From Garcia nutans (lineage: Eukaryota; Streptophyta; Magnoliopsida; Malpighiales; Euphorbiaceae), in assembly GCA_947685225.1 (NCBI GenBank), contig CANTUV010000062.1, positions 13,908,501 through 13,972,500 of the forward strand: a stretch of DNA of 64,000 nucleotides, read 5' to 3'. Made by a program: the position numbers and the translations under genes. Each line of letters starts with the position of its first letter. The first letter of the stretch is position 1. Of this stretch, positions 1 to 12,577 are shown piece after piece. The notes beneath the pieces are model-generated. The model made no database searches. It saw nothing but the letters and a program-made list of their open reading frames with translations, and had not been told where the DNA came from.

Positions 1-2549
1 CCGTTATTTTACAAAAATTAAATTAAATTAATAAGTTAGAGAGTTAAATGCGATGTTGAAAGTGAGAAAATATCATATATATATATAATATATGTAAAAT
101 ATAATAAAAATATAGATTACATATAAAGTCACACGTGAATTAGAAAAAGTCAACAGTTGAAAAATAAAAGAATGGTAAAATGATAATTTTACTTTAAAAA
201 TAAATTAATTAAATAATTCAAAAATAATTTTATTTTTGAATGGATGTTGGAAATTAAAGAATTAAAAATAACAAAGTAAATAATATATAAAAATTAATTA
301 AATATATATATGGAGGAAATTTTTTAAAAGAAAGAAAATTTAAAAAAAAAACTATTTATTATCATCTTCTTCTTCTTTTCTCTCTCCACGATGAAATTTC
401 ACCATAGCCAATGATGATTTCTACTCCAAACACCAAAAATTGAAGGTTTTCAAAGGATCAAAATGATTTTTGGTTCTAATGCATGTTAAACATGTTATTT
501 TAACGAGTAGGCAATAATTTTATGGTTGAATGGTTGATAGGTTTAAGTTTTGATGGAATTTGAGAGGTAGTAAGGTTAGGGTTATGGAAAAGGGGTTTTT
601 TCAAGATTGTAGTTTATTTAGTTTTATCATTTAAATCATGTTTTTTAATGATTTAAATGATAGAAATGAACTTAAATTAACAATTGGAATTGGTTAGAAT
701 GTTGAACCAAAATCAAAGTGGCTTAGGGTTTCAATTTTGAAATATTGATGGAAGAAAGATACATTGTATTTTAATGCTTTTTATGTGTTAAAATATATTG
801 TTTGTAATATATTTAAGCTTTAAAATCAATTTGAAAACATTGAGATTGAAGTTTTAATATTAAAGTGTATTTAGGCACATGTTAGTATTTTTGAAGGAAA
901 TGCCTTTAAATTAAGTTCTATAGTTTAATATGTGTTTAAATGTGTTGTTTAAGAAATAATTAAGCTTAAAAATCAATTTGATATTGGATGGATTAGAATT
1001 CCAAAGTTATAGTGCCTTATGGCTTAAGAAAGGAGAAATTGAAGGATTGGATTTTAATTGATGGTTGATAGCTTAAACACTTTAAAATGTGATGCTAATG
1101 TGTATTTGTTATTCACATTTTGGTTAGGTGTTGAATAAGTTGTATTTCAACAACTTAGTAAGTGAAGGAATTTTGGTGAAGTTGTAAAATTGGTGTTTTT
1201 GGCTTGGAAGTGCTTTTGCATAAAGGTATATATATATATACTTCGATTGTTATGCATTAAATTGCAGTTGTTTAACATATTTTTTGATTGACTGATTTGG
1301 TGACTATGTCACTTTGATGTATGAATTCACATAAAAAGTGCATAGATATTTGTTTAAAGTTGAAATATATAATGTATGTGTTTATGAGCCACTTTGAGTT
1401 GACTAAAAGCATTATGATGAATGTTTGTGAAAAGTGCATGAAAATATGTGAAATAAATGAGAAATAATGGAAAAAGTAGAAAAAGAATTAAAATTGGCAT
1501 ATTTGCCAATGATTAAGAAGAATGTGAAATGGTTTAAATAATATGTGTAATCTTATGTAATATCAAATTCCAAAGTATTGTGTTTGGTGTGATATAATAT
1601 ACTGGACATTTACCTTCGGCCCAGACATTGAGCATCATTATTATTGCATTCGGGCCAAATGCTGGGCATCATTATTATTGCCTATGGGCCAGACACTGGG
1701 TGTCAAATGTGAGTCCAAAATAATATATCTGGAATCTGAATATTATATAGACTCATTTGGGCCCAGTGCGTGTGTATGAGAAATGTGCAAGTTTGAAAGT
1801 GTTAATTAAGTGACTTGCATTATGAAAATGCATATCAAGTTTACATTTTGAAAGACATGCATTTTGCTTATTCATGTGATTTTTTTTATTTAACAGTATG
1901 TACCACTACACAAATTTGTTTTGCGTGATTTGTGTATCTCGCATATGACAGGGTTACTACAGAGAGCCCTGCTAGACTAGAGCAGGTATAGAGCATTCAT
2001 GCTTTTTGAAGTTTTGAGTTGGCCACCACAGACCAGGACCGTGCAAACATGCAATATGTTCATTTTGACAACTTTAACTTTTAAATATGTATTTTTTATT
2101 TTAAATATGTAAATGATGTAATTTAGAAAACTGGGGGTTGTATTTTGTAAATAATGGTTATGTATGTGTATATATGTATGTTTAAGTGTTTTAGAAAAAT
2201 TGATGGAGTTCTGGAGGTATGGGATGTTGAAATTTTTTTAGGAGTGTATTTTCTACAGGTTGTGAAATGTTGAAATTTTTGGGATGTCCAAATTACAGAC
2301 AAAACTTTGACAAATTTTTTTCAGAGATTTTTATATAAAATAGTTATTTTTGGTACTTAAAACTAATGAGGAATTTTTTTTTATTTACTTACAAAAATAC
2401 ATTTTAATATTTGGGATAGTAGTTTGGAAATATGAGAATTTTTTAAAAAAAAACTGGACAGTGGCATTCTTATAACGTTTATGTGTATTTTATATATATC
2501 GAGTGTATATATTATACATAAATAGTATATAAGGATATTATATTTATTT
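1..2549 (+). repeat. 5' LTR of Tekay-like gypsy element T1 (left end at or beyond window edge)
   Basis: The right boundary is set by a tRNA-iMet primer site at 2550. Positions 1797-2250 reappear at 6513-6965, as expected for the two LTRs of one element. The interior resembles the LTR at 22538-25103 in layout: an AT-rich 5' part, a tandem block near +1600, and a block containing GCGTGATTTGTGTATCTCGC followed by a GACAGGG sequence. The start dinucleotide is not visible, so the left end is either near base 1 or outside the window. The 3' end does not show a clean CA, which fits an old, mutated copy. Confidence 0.7.
1610..1705 (+). repeat. tandem repeat inside T1 LTR
   Basis: About two and a half imperfect copies of a ~40-45 bp unit. 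Each holds a GGGCCAGACACTGGG-like stretch and, in the first copies, a GCATCATTATTATTGC stretch. The LTR at 22538 has a different tandem block at a similar distance from its start. Confidence 0.6.
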
Positions 2550-2561
2550 TGGTATCAGAGC
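2550..2561 (+). other. primer binding site (tRNA-iMet) of T1
   Basis: TGGTATCAGAGC is the complement of the 3' end of plant initiator-methionine tRNA. It lies directly after the LTR and is followed by the gag region, so it fixes both the LTR edge and the + orientation. Confidence 0.85.
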
Positions 2562-2712
2562 CTAGGTTTGAGGTTCTCAACCTATGTGAGTTTTTTGAGA
2601 GAAAAATGGGATTTTAAATGTGATTTTAAAATGTCAAATATGCATTTGCATTGGTACCTGAACTGGTCTCTGATGTGGCAATTCTTTATATGCTTACAGA
2701 CATTGACAGATA

Positions 2713-4130
2713 TGGCGTCTCGAATGCATTAGTCTAGAGAGGGGAGTGTAGAGAGTGTTGCTCCTGGAAAGGGTGTTGCAGGAGCTAGTGCTGAGATCTT
2801 TGGGGAGGCATATGCACCAGTTAGGCCAGCAGTTGAGGAGGTTCCACCGACATGGGTACAACCTATGGTGAAGCTATTACTATAGGCTCCGGTACAACAG
2901 ATGTTGTTGCCCTAGTAGCTGCAGCCATAGCAGTAGCTGCCGACTTGGAAATATGATAAGTTAAGAAAGTACGGAGCTATAGATTTCTTCAGTACTACTG
3001 ATCCAGCTGTAATAGAGCAGTGGCAGGATAGAGTACATAGAGTGTTTATTTAATTGCTGGCCAGTGCGGAAGAGAAGTTTGATTACACCAAGTCTCTTTT
3101 GTAGGGGAATGCTTATGAGTGGTGGAAGACAGTTCCATGTGGAATGGTTAATCCTCCGGTGCTGACATATGATGATTTCCTATGAAAATTCGAGAAGAAG
3201 TATACCCATTGAGAATATAAAGATGTCAAGAAGAAGAAGTTTTTGAGTTTGAAGCATGAATCAAAGATAGTGATGGATTATGAGATAGATTTCATCTGGC
3301 TGAGTAAGTATGCAGGAGGATTATGTATGATGAGATTGACAAATGCCGAAGATTTGAGGAGGGTTTAAGGCCATCTATCACGTGTCTAGTAGCAGGCTCA
3401 CGGTATGAGGATTTCTCCAAGTTAATTACAGCTGCCAGAAGTGTAGAAAAGGCACAGGCTGGCTGGGGGTTCTAGCAGCAAAGACAGAGATAGGGTCCTA
3501 CAGCCTCTGTAGCTAGTGCCCTAACTCCGGTTACTCAGGGATCTACTCGTTGGACATTGAATATTATTATAAGGGTATGTTTTCATCTTATCTGGGTGCT
3601 CATTTTTTTTTGTTTGAACATTCTTTATTTTTTAATACAATGAATATTTATTTACTTTAAATCGAATGTAGTATGGATGATATTTTAATAAGTTAAGAAT
3701 CTAATAATATTTAGACCTGAAAAAGAGGTTGGTTCCAATGAACCTAGTACTATGGGGGTCCTGAGTCATTCTCACCTTCCTCATGTGTACCTAATTTTTT
3801 GAACCTAATAGGGAGTTGTATATTCCTTAGGAATCGAGTCATCCACCCCCTTCTTCTAGTTTGTGCTCAGTGTGGTAGGGCACATGGTGGAGTCTGTTGG
3901 AGATCTGGTGTATCAACAGTTTTTTTCAGATGTGGGTGACTAGATCATTTTATCAGAGATTATCTAGAGCCACCAGAGGTTAGACAGATAGAGACAACAG
4001 TATCCAAGCCCAGTATTAGAGGGAGTCGAGGTGGTAGAGGTGGCAGATTTAGATATAGTTAGAGAGGGGGATCCATGATAGGGACCAGTAGACCAGACCA
4101 TGCATGATTATCACAGAGACTATATGTGTT
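2713..4130 (+). pseudogene. T1 gag (broken)
   Basis: The structural protein of a Ty3/gypsy element would start at the ATG at 2713 (MASRMH). A retrotransposon gag domain is readable at about 2950-3400, with peptides such as YGAIDFFSTTDPAVIEQW and YEWWKTVPCGMVNPP. A zinc-knuckle remnant with CAQCGRAHGG lies just after 3857. Many in-frame stops (mostly TAG where Gln is expected) and frameshifts prevent expression. A 308-bp piece of an Ogre-like LTR (3550-3857) splits the gene between the gag domain and the knuckle. Identified by recognising the family pattern, not by a search. Confidence 0.75.
3550..3857 (+). mobile_element. Ogre-like LTR fragment inserted in T1 gag
   Basis: This stretch matches about 45768-46045 of the Ogre-like LTR, including TCTAATAATATTTAGACCTG, the GGTTCCAATGAACC palindrome and GAATCGAGTCATCCACCCC. 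Gag coding resumes directly on both sides. Neither LTR terminus is present, so it is an internally truncated remnant. No target duplication can be recognised. Confidence 0.7.
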
Positions 4131-4720
4131 ACGGAGGCAGGCAAATACTTCAGATGTTGTAACTGGTACATTTCTTTTGTTTGACACTTATATGCATGCA
4201 TTGAATGATCTTGGATCAATAAATTCATATATTAGTATATCCATCTTGCCTATGAGTGATGTGCATTCAGAGTCCTTAGGGTTAGATGTGCTAGTTACCA
4301 ACCCTTTAGGATACAATATGGTGGTTAGTAGAGTGTACCAAGATAGTCCGGTGGTAGTGCAGGATGAGGAGTTTCTTGATGACTTGATTGAGATGCCCTT
4401 TAGGGATTATGATCTCATTCTAGGTATGGATTGGTTATCCAGACACGGGGCTATGGTAGACTGCTAGCATAAACATGTTACCTTGAGAACATGTGATGGT
4501 AGAGATATAGTGGTATCTAGTGAGCGGAGATACTTTGCATCTATGTTTGTCTCAACTATACCTACAGTTGCAACTATACCTACAGTTGCAGAATTTCCAT
4601 ACGTGTTCCCAGATGAGTTGCCAAGGCTACCACCAAAGAGAGAGGTAGAGTTTGATATCGATTTGATGTCTGGTACCACTCCCATCTCCATCACCCCTTA
4701 TCTAATGGCACATGCATAAT
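4126..4720 (+). pseudogene. T1 protease region (broken)
   Basis: A 113-residue open stretch from 4126 covers a degraded retropepsin domain. The active-site segment reads LFDTYMHALND, where DTGA/DSGA is expected, so the catalytic Gly is lost. The downstream signature LILGMDWLSRHGAMVDC is typical of plant gypsy proteases and is well preserved. A stop follows at 4465. The frame continues as a linker (4483-4719) ending in FPDELPRLPPKREVEFDIDL, the usual lead-in to RT. The linker holds a small tandem repeat of CCTACAGTTGCAACTATA. Confidence 0.75.
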
Positions 4721-5430
4721 TAAAAGAGTTGAAGGTATAGTTGCAGGAGTTGTTTGATAAAGGGTTCATCTGCCCTAGTGTATCACCATAGGGAGCATCT
4801 ATTCTATTTGTAAAGAAGAAGGATGGCACTTTGAGGTTATGCATTGACTATAGGTAGTTAAATAAAGTGACCATCAAGAACAAGTATCCATTACCTCTTA
4901 TAGATGACTTGTTTGATTAGTTGAAGGGGGCAACAATATTTTTCAAGATTGATTTGAGATATGGGTATCATCAATTGAGAGTTTGAGATGTGGATGTACC
5001 CAAGACTACTTTCCAAATGAGGTATGTGCACTATGGGTTTATGGTAATGCCATTTGGACTGACAAATGCACTGGCTGCATTCATGGCCTTGATGAACATG
5101 GTGTTCAGACCATACTTGGACCAGTTTGTGATGGTGTTCATAGATTATATTTGGATCAGATGACTTTTCTCGAATATGTGATTTCAGCAGAGGGGATTAG
5201 AGTTTATCCAAGTAAAATTGAGGCAATTTTGAATTGGAGTCCACCTAAGAATGTGACAGAGATCATAAATTTTATGGGATTGGCTAGATATTATCGTTGG
5301 TTTGTTAAAAGATTCTCTATGATAGCTTCGCCACTTACCAGATTACTTCAAAAAGGTGTGAGATTTATGTGGACAAATCGATGTCAGGCGAGCTTCGAGC
5401 AGTTAAGATTTATGTGGAGTTGCCACTATG
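4720..5430 (+). pseudogene. T1 reverse transcriptase / RNase H start (broken)
   Basis: Conceptual reading in one main frame gives successive RT blocks: LQELFDKGFICPSVSP, then FVKKKDGTLRLCIDYR, then KNKYPLPLIDDLFD, then MPFGLTNALAAF, then the connection peptide ILNWSPPKNVTEIINFMGLARYYRWFVK. The YxDD box is degraded (reads VFID). At least six stops interrupt it. All can be explained by C-to-T or G-to-A changes from the expected codon. The reading ends abruptly at about 5430, where a solo LTR begins. Most of RNase H and all of integrase are missing. Confidence 0.8.
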
Positions 5431-5436
5431 AGTGGC

Positions 5437-6512
5437 TGTGAGCAGGGATTTTCGCTCCCACTCCCGGTGGAATGGTTCTTGCGACTTTGGCACTGTTTAG
5501 GCTCAAGGGCCTTAGAGAACAAGGGCCTAAGCCAGGAGAAAATGGAGTCGCCGCCAGGAGAAAATGGAGTCGCCGCCCGGACAGGCCGAGAAAAAGAAAG
5601 AGGTGGATGACTCGATTCCTAAGAAATTCCCAACCTCCTAATAGGTTCGAAAAGTTGGGTATGTGTGGGGAAGGTGAGAAATGGCCCAGCACCCCCACAA
5701 CGTCCAGTTCATTGGAACCGACCTCCTTTGTAGGTCTTAATATTATAAAATTCTTAAATATAACAATATTATCCATACTACATGCTTACACTGCCTTTGT
5801 AGAGTTTTGTATTGTTAATCTTCCTCGTCTAGCTTTTCTATTTCTTTTTGTTCCTCTCCAAAAGTTTGTTCAAGTTAAAATTCCATGAAGACTGCCTTTG
5901 CTAATTTCTTTTTTGTGTTACTAGTTTAGGGTTTCTTCGTGCTTGCTAGGGTTTGTTGAAAACCCAAGAGTCTCCCAACTCTCCTTGAAAAAAATAAATG
6001 TCCAAAGTTTCTTCCAATAATTTCCACCCCAATTCGTGATTTAATGCTAGTATTTATAGGAAAACAAAAAGACATAATCCTATTTCAATAAGGAAATACC
6101 AACTGTTTAGGAAAAATTACAAAATTAGATATAACAAGGTTTGGTCAAAAAATTGGCAGCGCGTGGGTTGCTGGGCTTGCGGGCTGCGCTGGTAAAAATT
6201 GTTGTGAGGATTGGGGTGGGTGAACTGGGCAAGCTAGTTCGCTACAGGCAGCGTCTGCAGTGAACTGGGCAAACCCAGCTGCGGCGAATTGAGCACTGCC
6301 CAATTCGCCACAGATATTTGCTGCGGCGAAGCCTAGTTGGCGCGCTGCAGCGCGTCGCTCTCCGATCCGTCCAATTTTTTATTTTTTCATTATTTTTCAT
6401 TATTATTTTTTATTATTAAAAATAACTATTAAATATCATAAAGATAAATATTATACAACAAAAATTATTTTGGACTATCGGATTGGACTAGGTAAAAAAT
6501 TAAGGGCCTACA
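5437..6512 (-). mobile_element. solo Ogre-like LTR, minus strand, inside T1
   Basis: Read on the minus strand it starts TGTAGGCCCTTAATTTTTTA and ends CCCTGCTCACA, matching the start and end of the LTRs at 44188-46178 and 37955-40057. It is about half their length, so it has internal deletions. The 5-bp flanks differ (GTGGC on the left, AATGT on the right). The left flank is T1 RT sequence and the right flank is T1 LTR sequence, so the element is not a simple insertion. A GC-rich repeat block occupies 6155-6360. Confidence 0.8.
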
Positions 6513-6965
6513 AATGTGTTAATTGAGTGACTTTGCATTATGAAAATGCATATCAAGTTTACATTTTGAAAGAAATGAATTTTGTATTATTCATGTGATT
6601 TTCTTTATTTAAAAGTATGTACTACAAGAAAATTTTGCTTAGCGCGATTTGTGTATCGCATAGGTGACAGGGTTACTGCAGAGAGTTCTACTAGACCAGA
6701 GTAGGTATAGAGAATTCTTGCTTTCTGGAGTTTTGAGTTGGCCGCTACAGACCAGGATTGTGTAAACATGTAATTTATTCATTTTAACAACTTAACTTTT
6801 AAATATGTATGTTATATTGTAAATATGTAAATGATGTAATTTAAAAAACTTGGGGTTGTATTTTTGTAAATAATGGTTATGTATGTGTATATATGTATGT
6901 TTAAGTGTTTTGGAAAAATTGATTAAATTTTGGAAGTATGAGATGTTAAAATTATTTTGGGAGTA
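6513..6965 (+). repeat. T1 3' LTR fragment
   Basis: Closely similar to 1797-2250 of the first LTR, including GCATTATGAAAATGCATATC and the GCGCGATTTGTGTATCGCAT block. Both the beginning and the end of this LTR copy are missing. Confidence 0.75.
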
Positions 6966-8265
6966 GGTATGTAATAAAGCCCTAATATTTATGATATAAT
7001 TAAGAAGGCACATTTACTTCATTCTCCATAAGTCTATAATTCATTAACATCTCAATAGAATAACTACTCTTAAATTTTTCTTGCAATTTGATGTTATAGT
7101 TTTTTAAAAAATCTATATTACAAGAAATACTAAAATTAATAACTATTTAATTATGCTAAATAAAAAAAAATTATCATACCATACTATTAAAATATATAAT
7201 TGAAACACATGTTTTTTTTTAACAAAAACTAATTTGCTGCCAAAAGCAAAAGCACCAAGAATAGCTTGTTTTAATTGCTATTTTGGTTCATTGTAAACTG
7301 TAACAAATTAAAATTGAATCAAATTTAAAATTTATAAAATATTAGATTATATTATTAAAAGGGGTATTGTTACATGGTCAAACAACATGTAGCCATAATG
7401 ACTAGAATCTACTTTTTGCTACTTAAATTTACTTTTCTATTATTTATTAGATTTTCATATTTCAAATTTGAATTTCAAAATTTTATTTTCTCTCTAATTA
7501 TTGCTTCAATTTTCTAACAGATAAATAGTTTGATAAATTTATTCTTTTTCAAAATATAATTAATTATTATTATTTAAAACAAAACTACAATAACTCTTCC
7601 CAGTTTCCCAATAACTAAACACAGTTCAACTAATAATTTAATTATTCAATATTTATCTTTTTTATATAAGACAAAAATTCAAATATTAATAAATTTATAA
7701 ATTGTTCAATAATAAACGCTTTATTTTATAATACAAGAGGTGATAATTGAGATCTTGGTAATACCATTTGTTTTGTTTGAAGAATTGAACAACGATATTT
7801 AATACTAATAATTTAAATTGCTTAATCTATTTAGTGCGATTAAAAATTTTATAATTTCATTTTCCTCCTCTCAAAGCAAACAATAGTTTTGTATCACATG
7901 TTCAAAATTATTATTATTTCAAACACACACACATATTCAAAGATTGTATTATATATGTTCAAAATTTTTATTTTATTTATAATTTGCCAAAATATCATTG
8001 GTGAGTTTGACCCACTATATATATATATATATATATCACAGGAAACATGAATGATATACATATCAAATTTGTCTAATTGAATTATTTTATCTAATTTTTA
8101 AGCATCATTTTTAGTAAATTAATGACATTTTTTTAATTCTATTAATAAAAAAATTATATATTAGAAATGATATGTGCATCTTATAATAAATTTGGTGCAA
8201 CAAGTATTAGAAATTACTTATTCCAGGAGCTTTGCAGAAAATCTCTACATATATATAAATTTTAA
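6966..8265. other. AT-rich gene-free stretch
   Basis: I see no ORF of note, RNA gene or clear repeat family on either strand. There are only homopolymer runs and a short TA microsatellite near 8015-8037. Confidence 0.6.
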
Positions 8266-9245
8266 ACTTATTATATGAAAAACTACATGAATTTATACTT
8301 ATAACATAGTCAATTAGATAAAATTAGTTTTATTATGTAGTCAATTATTTAAACTTATACTTATAATATAGTCAGTTACATTAAATTAATATTATTATGC
8401 AGCCAACTATATGAATTTATACTTATAACATAGTTAATTATATTAAATTAATATTATTAGATAGCTAATTGTATGAATTTATACATAAAATACAGTCAAT
8501 TACATGAATTGATACTTATAACATAGTCAATTACATTAAATTAATTTTATTATGCAGTCAATTATATAAATTTATATTTATAATATAATCAATTATATTA
8601 AATTAATCTTAATATATATCAAATTACATAAATTTATACTTATAACTTGATCAATTATATTAAATTAATCTTATTATGTGGTCAATTACACAAATATGTA
8701 CATATAACATAGTCAATTACATTAAAATAATAATTTTATATATGTAGCCAATTATATGAATTTATACTTATGACATAGTCGACTATATTAAATTAAACTT
8801 ATTACATATTTATGTACATGAATTTATACTTGTACTATAGTTAATTACAGTATATTAATCTTATTTTATAGCCAATTACATAAATTTATATATATAACAT
8901 AGTCAATTACTTCAAATTAAATTTATTATGAACTCAATTATATGAATTAATTTATACTAATGAAATAGCCAATTATATTAAATTAATCTTATTATATAGC
9001 CAATTACATGAGTTTTATACTTATAACATAATCAATTACATTAAGTTAAACTTATTCCATAGTCAATTACATGAATTTATACCTATATTATAGTCAGTTA
9101 TATTAAATTAAACTTATTATGTGGCCAATTATATGAATTTATACTTATACTATAGTTAATTACACTAAATTAATCTTATTATATTGCCAATTATATAAAT
9201 ATATACATATAACAAGAATTTATATGTACAACATAGTCAATAATA
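8266..9245. repeat. ~63-bp AT-rich minisatellite, about 15 copies
   Basis: Degenerate head-to-tail copies of a unit with three recognisable parts: ATGAATTTATACTTATAACA, then TAGTCAATTACATTAAATTA, then ATCTTATTATGTAGCCAATT. Copies differ by point changes and small indels, and one or two are shortened. CAATTA occurs about twice per unit, suggesting the unit arose from a shorter half-repeat. No gene overlaps it. Confidence 0.8.
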
Positions 9246-11740
9246 TATAATTAGTATATTAAATAAATATAATAAAATAATTATTATGCATCTGAAATAT
9301 ATTCTTCAATTAAAATAAATAAATATAATCTTGAAAATACTCAAATTTTATTTGAAAATCAATATATAATAAACAAATATTTAACTTTTAAAGTATTGTA
9401 ATCAAGTTTCACATAATTTTAATATATCATTTGAATCTTGATATAGTTTTGTACTCATACCTCCTATGATTGAAGTGAATTCTATTATGAGTATTGCTTA
9501 ACAAAGTTAGCATATGATACTAACTAATTATGCATTAGATATTACTAGCTATTATATATAAATAATATATAAGTGTTAATAAATTTTACTTTTACAATGT
9601 TAAATATAAGATTTTTTATAAATAAAGTAAAAAAAAAGCATGTGATAACATAGTTTTTTTTTTAAAAAAAAAAACTTTGTAGTCACAATAATTGAACCTG
9701 GTATCTTTTACTACACATCTGAGGACTCTACTATTTGATCTATGTACAATTTAATTAAAATGCAACAAGTATAATTAAGTGTAAGTAATTAAATTTTTTT
9801 TTTTACTTTTTTATTCTTTCTTTTTTACAATTTTTTCATTTTTTTTTTGCTTTTCATTATATTTATTTTTTTATTTTTACCCTTTATTTATTTTATTTAT
9901 TATCTTTATTTTTATTAATTAAAACAAATAGTCTAATAATTTAAAATATTTTAGGTAGACAAATTTATTGATTAATAGTATTTTAATAAAATTGGAATTG
10001 AGAAGTGCGGATTTCCAATGTGCATCATTTAATATAAGTATTTGAAGAGAAATTAACTACTTGTTTTAGAGCCAAAATTATTTAAAGAACACTTTTGTCT
10101 TTTTATCTAGTTTGGCTAAATTCTAGCCACCCCATATTGGCGAACTTGTTTTTTTCTATTAAAAATTTCAAGTTTTTATTACGCCAAGGAATATATATTT
10201 AATTGGATCATCAATTTAGCATCCAATACCTTACAATAACCTACCTAATCATAGCATAACAATAAACATATATTGTGGCAAAAAAAAGTAAATATATATA
10301 ATAATTTGAGGTGTTAATGAAGATTTTAATTTTTAAATATCAATACCAAAGAAAAAAATAAAAAAAGGTATACCTTATTAGTCTACTTCCCATTATTTTT
10401 AGTTTTTGTTGAACTATCTAATATTCAATATATTGTCCAACTAATCTGTTACTTCCTGTTATTTTTAGATTTTTCTTTAATCTTAGAATAACTCATAGGC
10501 CTATGCGACATTAACAAGTATGAGTTTGGTTTGGGCTTTGGCCTTGTGTTGTTTATAGGTTTTAAAAATGTTAAAACAAATATAATAATACAAACTTTAT
10601 CAACCTAATCAATGATTTAATTAAAGAGAAATATGCCGTTTATGTAAATTCACTAGACTCGTTTCATTTTAATGGCAATTGAGTTTTTTTTTTTCATTAT
10701 GGACATGCTTTTTTTTTTTACGGCAAAACAAAATTGATTTTTATTTTATTTTCTTATTTTATTTTAATTTTTATTTATATTTTTATTGATAAATAGTTTT
10801 TTTTATGTCATATTCTCAATATATACAAAAAAAAAATAAAAATATATACACTATATACATAACATATATAAAATACACACAATAAATAACAACATTGACA
10901 TAATATACACCAAATATCTATCAAACATCTCTAAAATTTATTTAATATTTTAACTTTATATTTTTTAGTTTTAATTCAAACAATATTCATGCAATATCGA
11001 CATAATATACACACATCATATACAAAATACATAACATACATATAATATTTACCAAATATCTATAACATCTATATAACATATATCAAACATGCATAGAACA
11101 TCTGCTAAATATCTACACAATATTTATACAATAAAATTAATTTTTTTACTTTATTTTGATGTGCATAATAAGTAAAATTTATTTAAAAATAAATTTAAAT
11201 ATTTTTATTAATATATTTTACTTTTTTTTGTTTGTGTTATTTATTATTTGTAATCAAAATTACATTTTTTTTAATAAAAATTAATGCATTTTATATGTTG
11301 AAAATATAATTTAAAATATTAATTTTTATTATTTTATTAAAAATATTGATTTAATAGTGAAGTTTAAAAAAAAAGATAAAAATTAATATAAAATATTATT
11401 TGTAGTGAGAGATAATGTATGTTTAAAAAAAAAACTTTATTTTAATAAGGAGTGAGGTATTTTTAAAAATTTAGCCCAACTCTAGAAGTGTAAATATTTT
11501 TTAAAATATCTTTTTGATGTATTTTTGTTAAAAAATTATTTTTTAAAGTAGTTTTGCGAAAGCCCCATATAATTATCCAACTGGGTAGACAAAAGGAAAT
11601 TTACAAAACTAATCTTAAAAAAATTTGCTTTCATTAATATGGTAGCTTAAAAAGTTTTAAAAACATAGAAGAACAATAATTAACTACAAAAATATATAAG
11701 CATTAATTATAAACTGCTATTTCTTCTTAATTTCATATGT
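9246..11740. other. AT-rich gene-free stretch
   Basis: No gene recognised. It holds A/T homopolymers and a low-complexity segment (about 10830-11110) rich in ACATAATATACAC and AAATATCTA-like words. No terminal repeats or splice-supported ORFs were seen. Confidence 0.55.
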
Positions 11741-11864
11741 TATATATATTCACATAAAACTTATAAAAACATATAAATGTATAAACCAATATATAAATAA
11801 TATATATTCTATATAATAAACATATAAAACTTATAATCACATGTATACACTTTTATATGTTATT

Positions 11865-11964
11865 TATATGTTATATATAATACATATAATTTGATAAATG
11901 TGATAGATTTCGGATTAAGAAACATATAAAACTTTTGTATGTCATTTTATATATTATATATGTT
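11865..11964. repeat. ~82-bp minisatellite, left part (interrupted by hAT element)
   Basis: A unit containing ATAATTTGATAAATGTGATA, then ATTTCGGATTAAGAAACATA, then TATGTCATTTTATATATTAT. The same unit continues at 20930, on the far side of the hAT/copia insertion. The last 8 bases (TATATGTT) are the left target duplication. Confidence 0.7.
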
Positions 11965-12577
11965 TAGACCTGGCCATAGGTCGGGCTCAATGTGAGCTAA
12001 ATTTTATATAGTTAAGCCCAAGCCCAAGTCCGACCTGAAAAATATTTTATTTCTTTTCTCTAAGCCCGACCCATTAATTATTTGCAAAACCCGAGCTTAG
12101 CTTGGCTCGACACTCATTTAGGCTAATTAAAAATTATATATATATATATATATATATATTGAATATTTAGTAACTAATGAATATATTTTATTATATTGAA
12201 TTATTATTTCATTGTCTATAAATATTAAATAATTTGAGATTTTACTTAATTTATAAGAAGAAATGAATAATTATATTCATATAATATGTTAATTATATAA
12301 ATAGTGCCCTTCACATATTTAATGTACCACTAATATTTTTTTTTACTAGCAAATTGTTAATCTTTCAAAGTTATTGTGCATGTAATTTTAATAAAAAAAA
12401 TTAAACATATTTTTTATTTTTTACCATCAAACAAATATGTTTTTATATATATAATATAATATAATATGATACATGATATGCGGGCTTGGCTAGGCCAGAC
12501 CTATAAAAAAATAAACATGTCCAAACTTGCCTAGAAAAATATGGTTATTTATTTGGTTTGGGTCGGGATGGGCTTAT

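Noticed and set aside
5426..5888. Overlapping ORFs of 116, 60 and 138 aa on both strands
   Set aside because: They fall in the conserved part of a solo LTR. Similar frames appear at 45826-46149 in another LTR copy and have no protein-family features.
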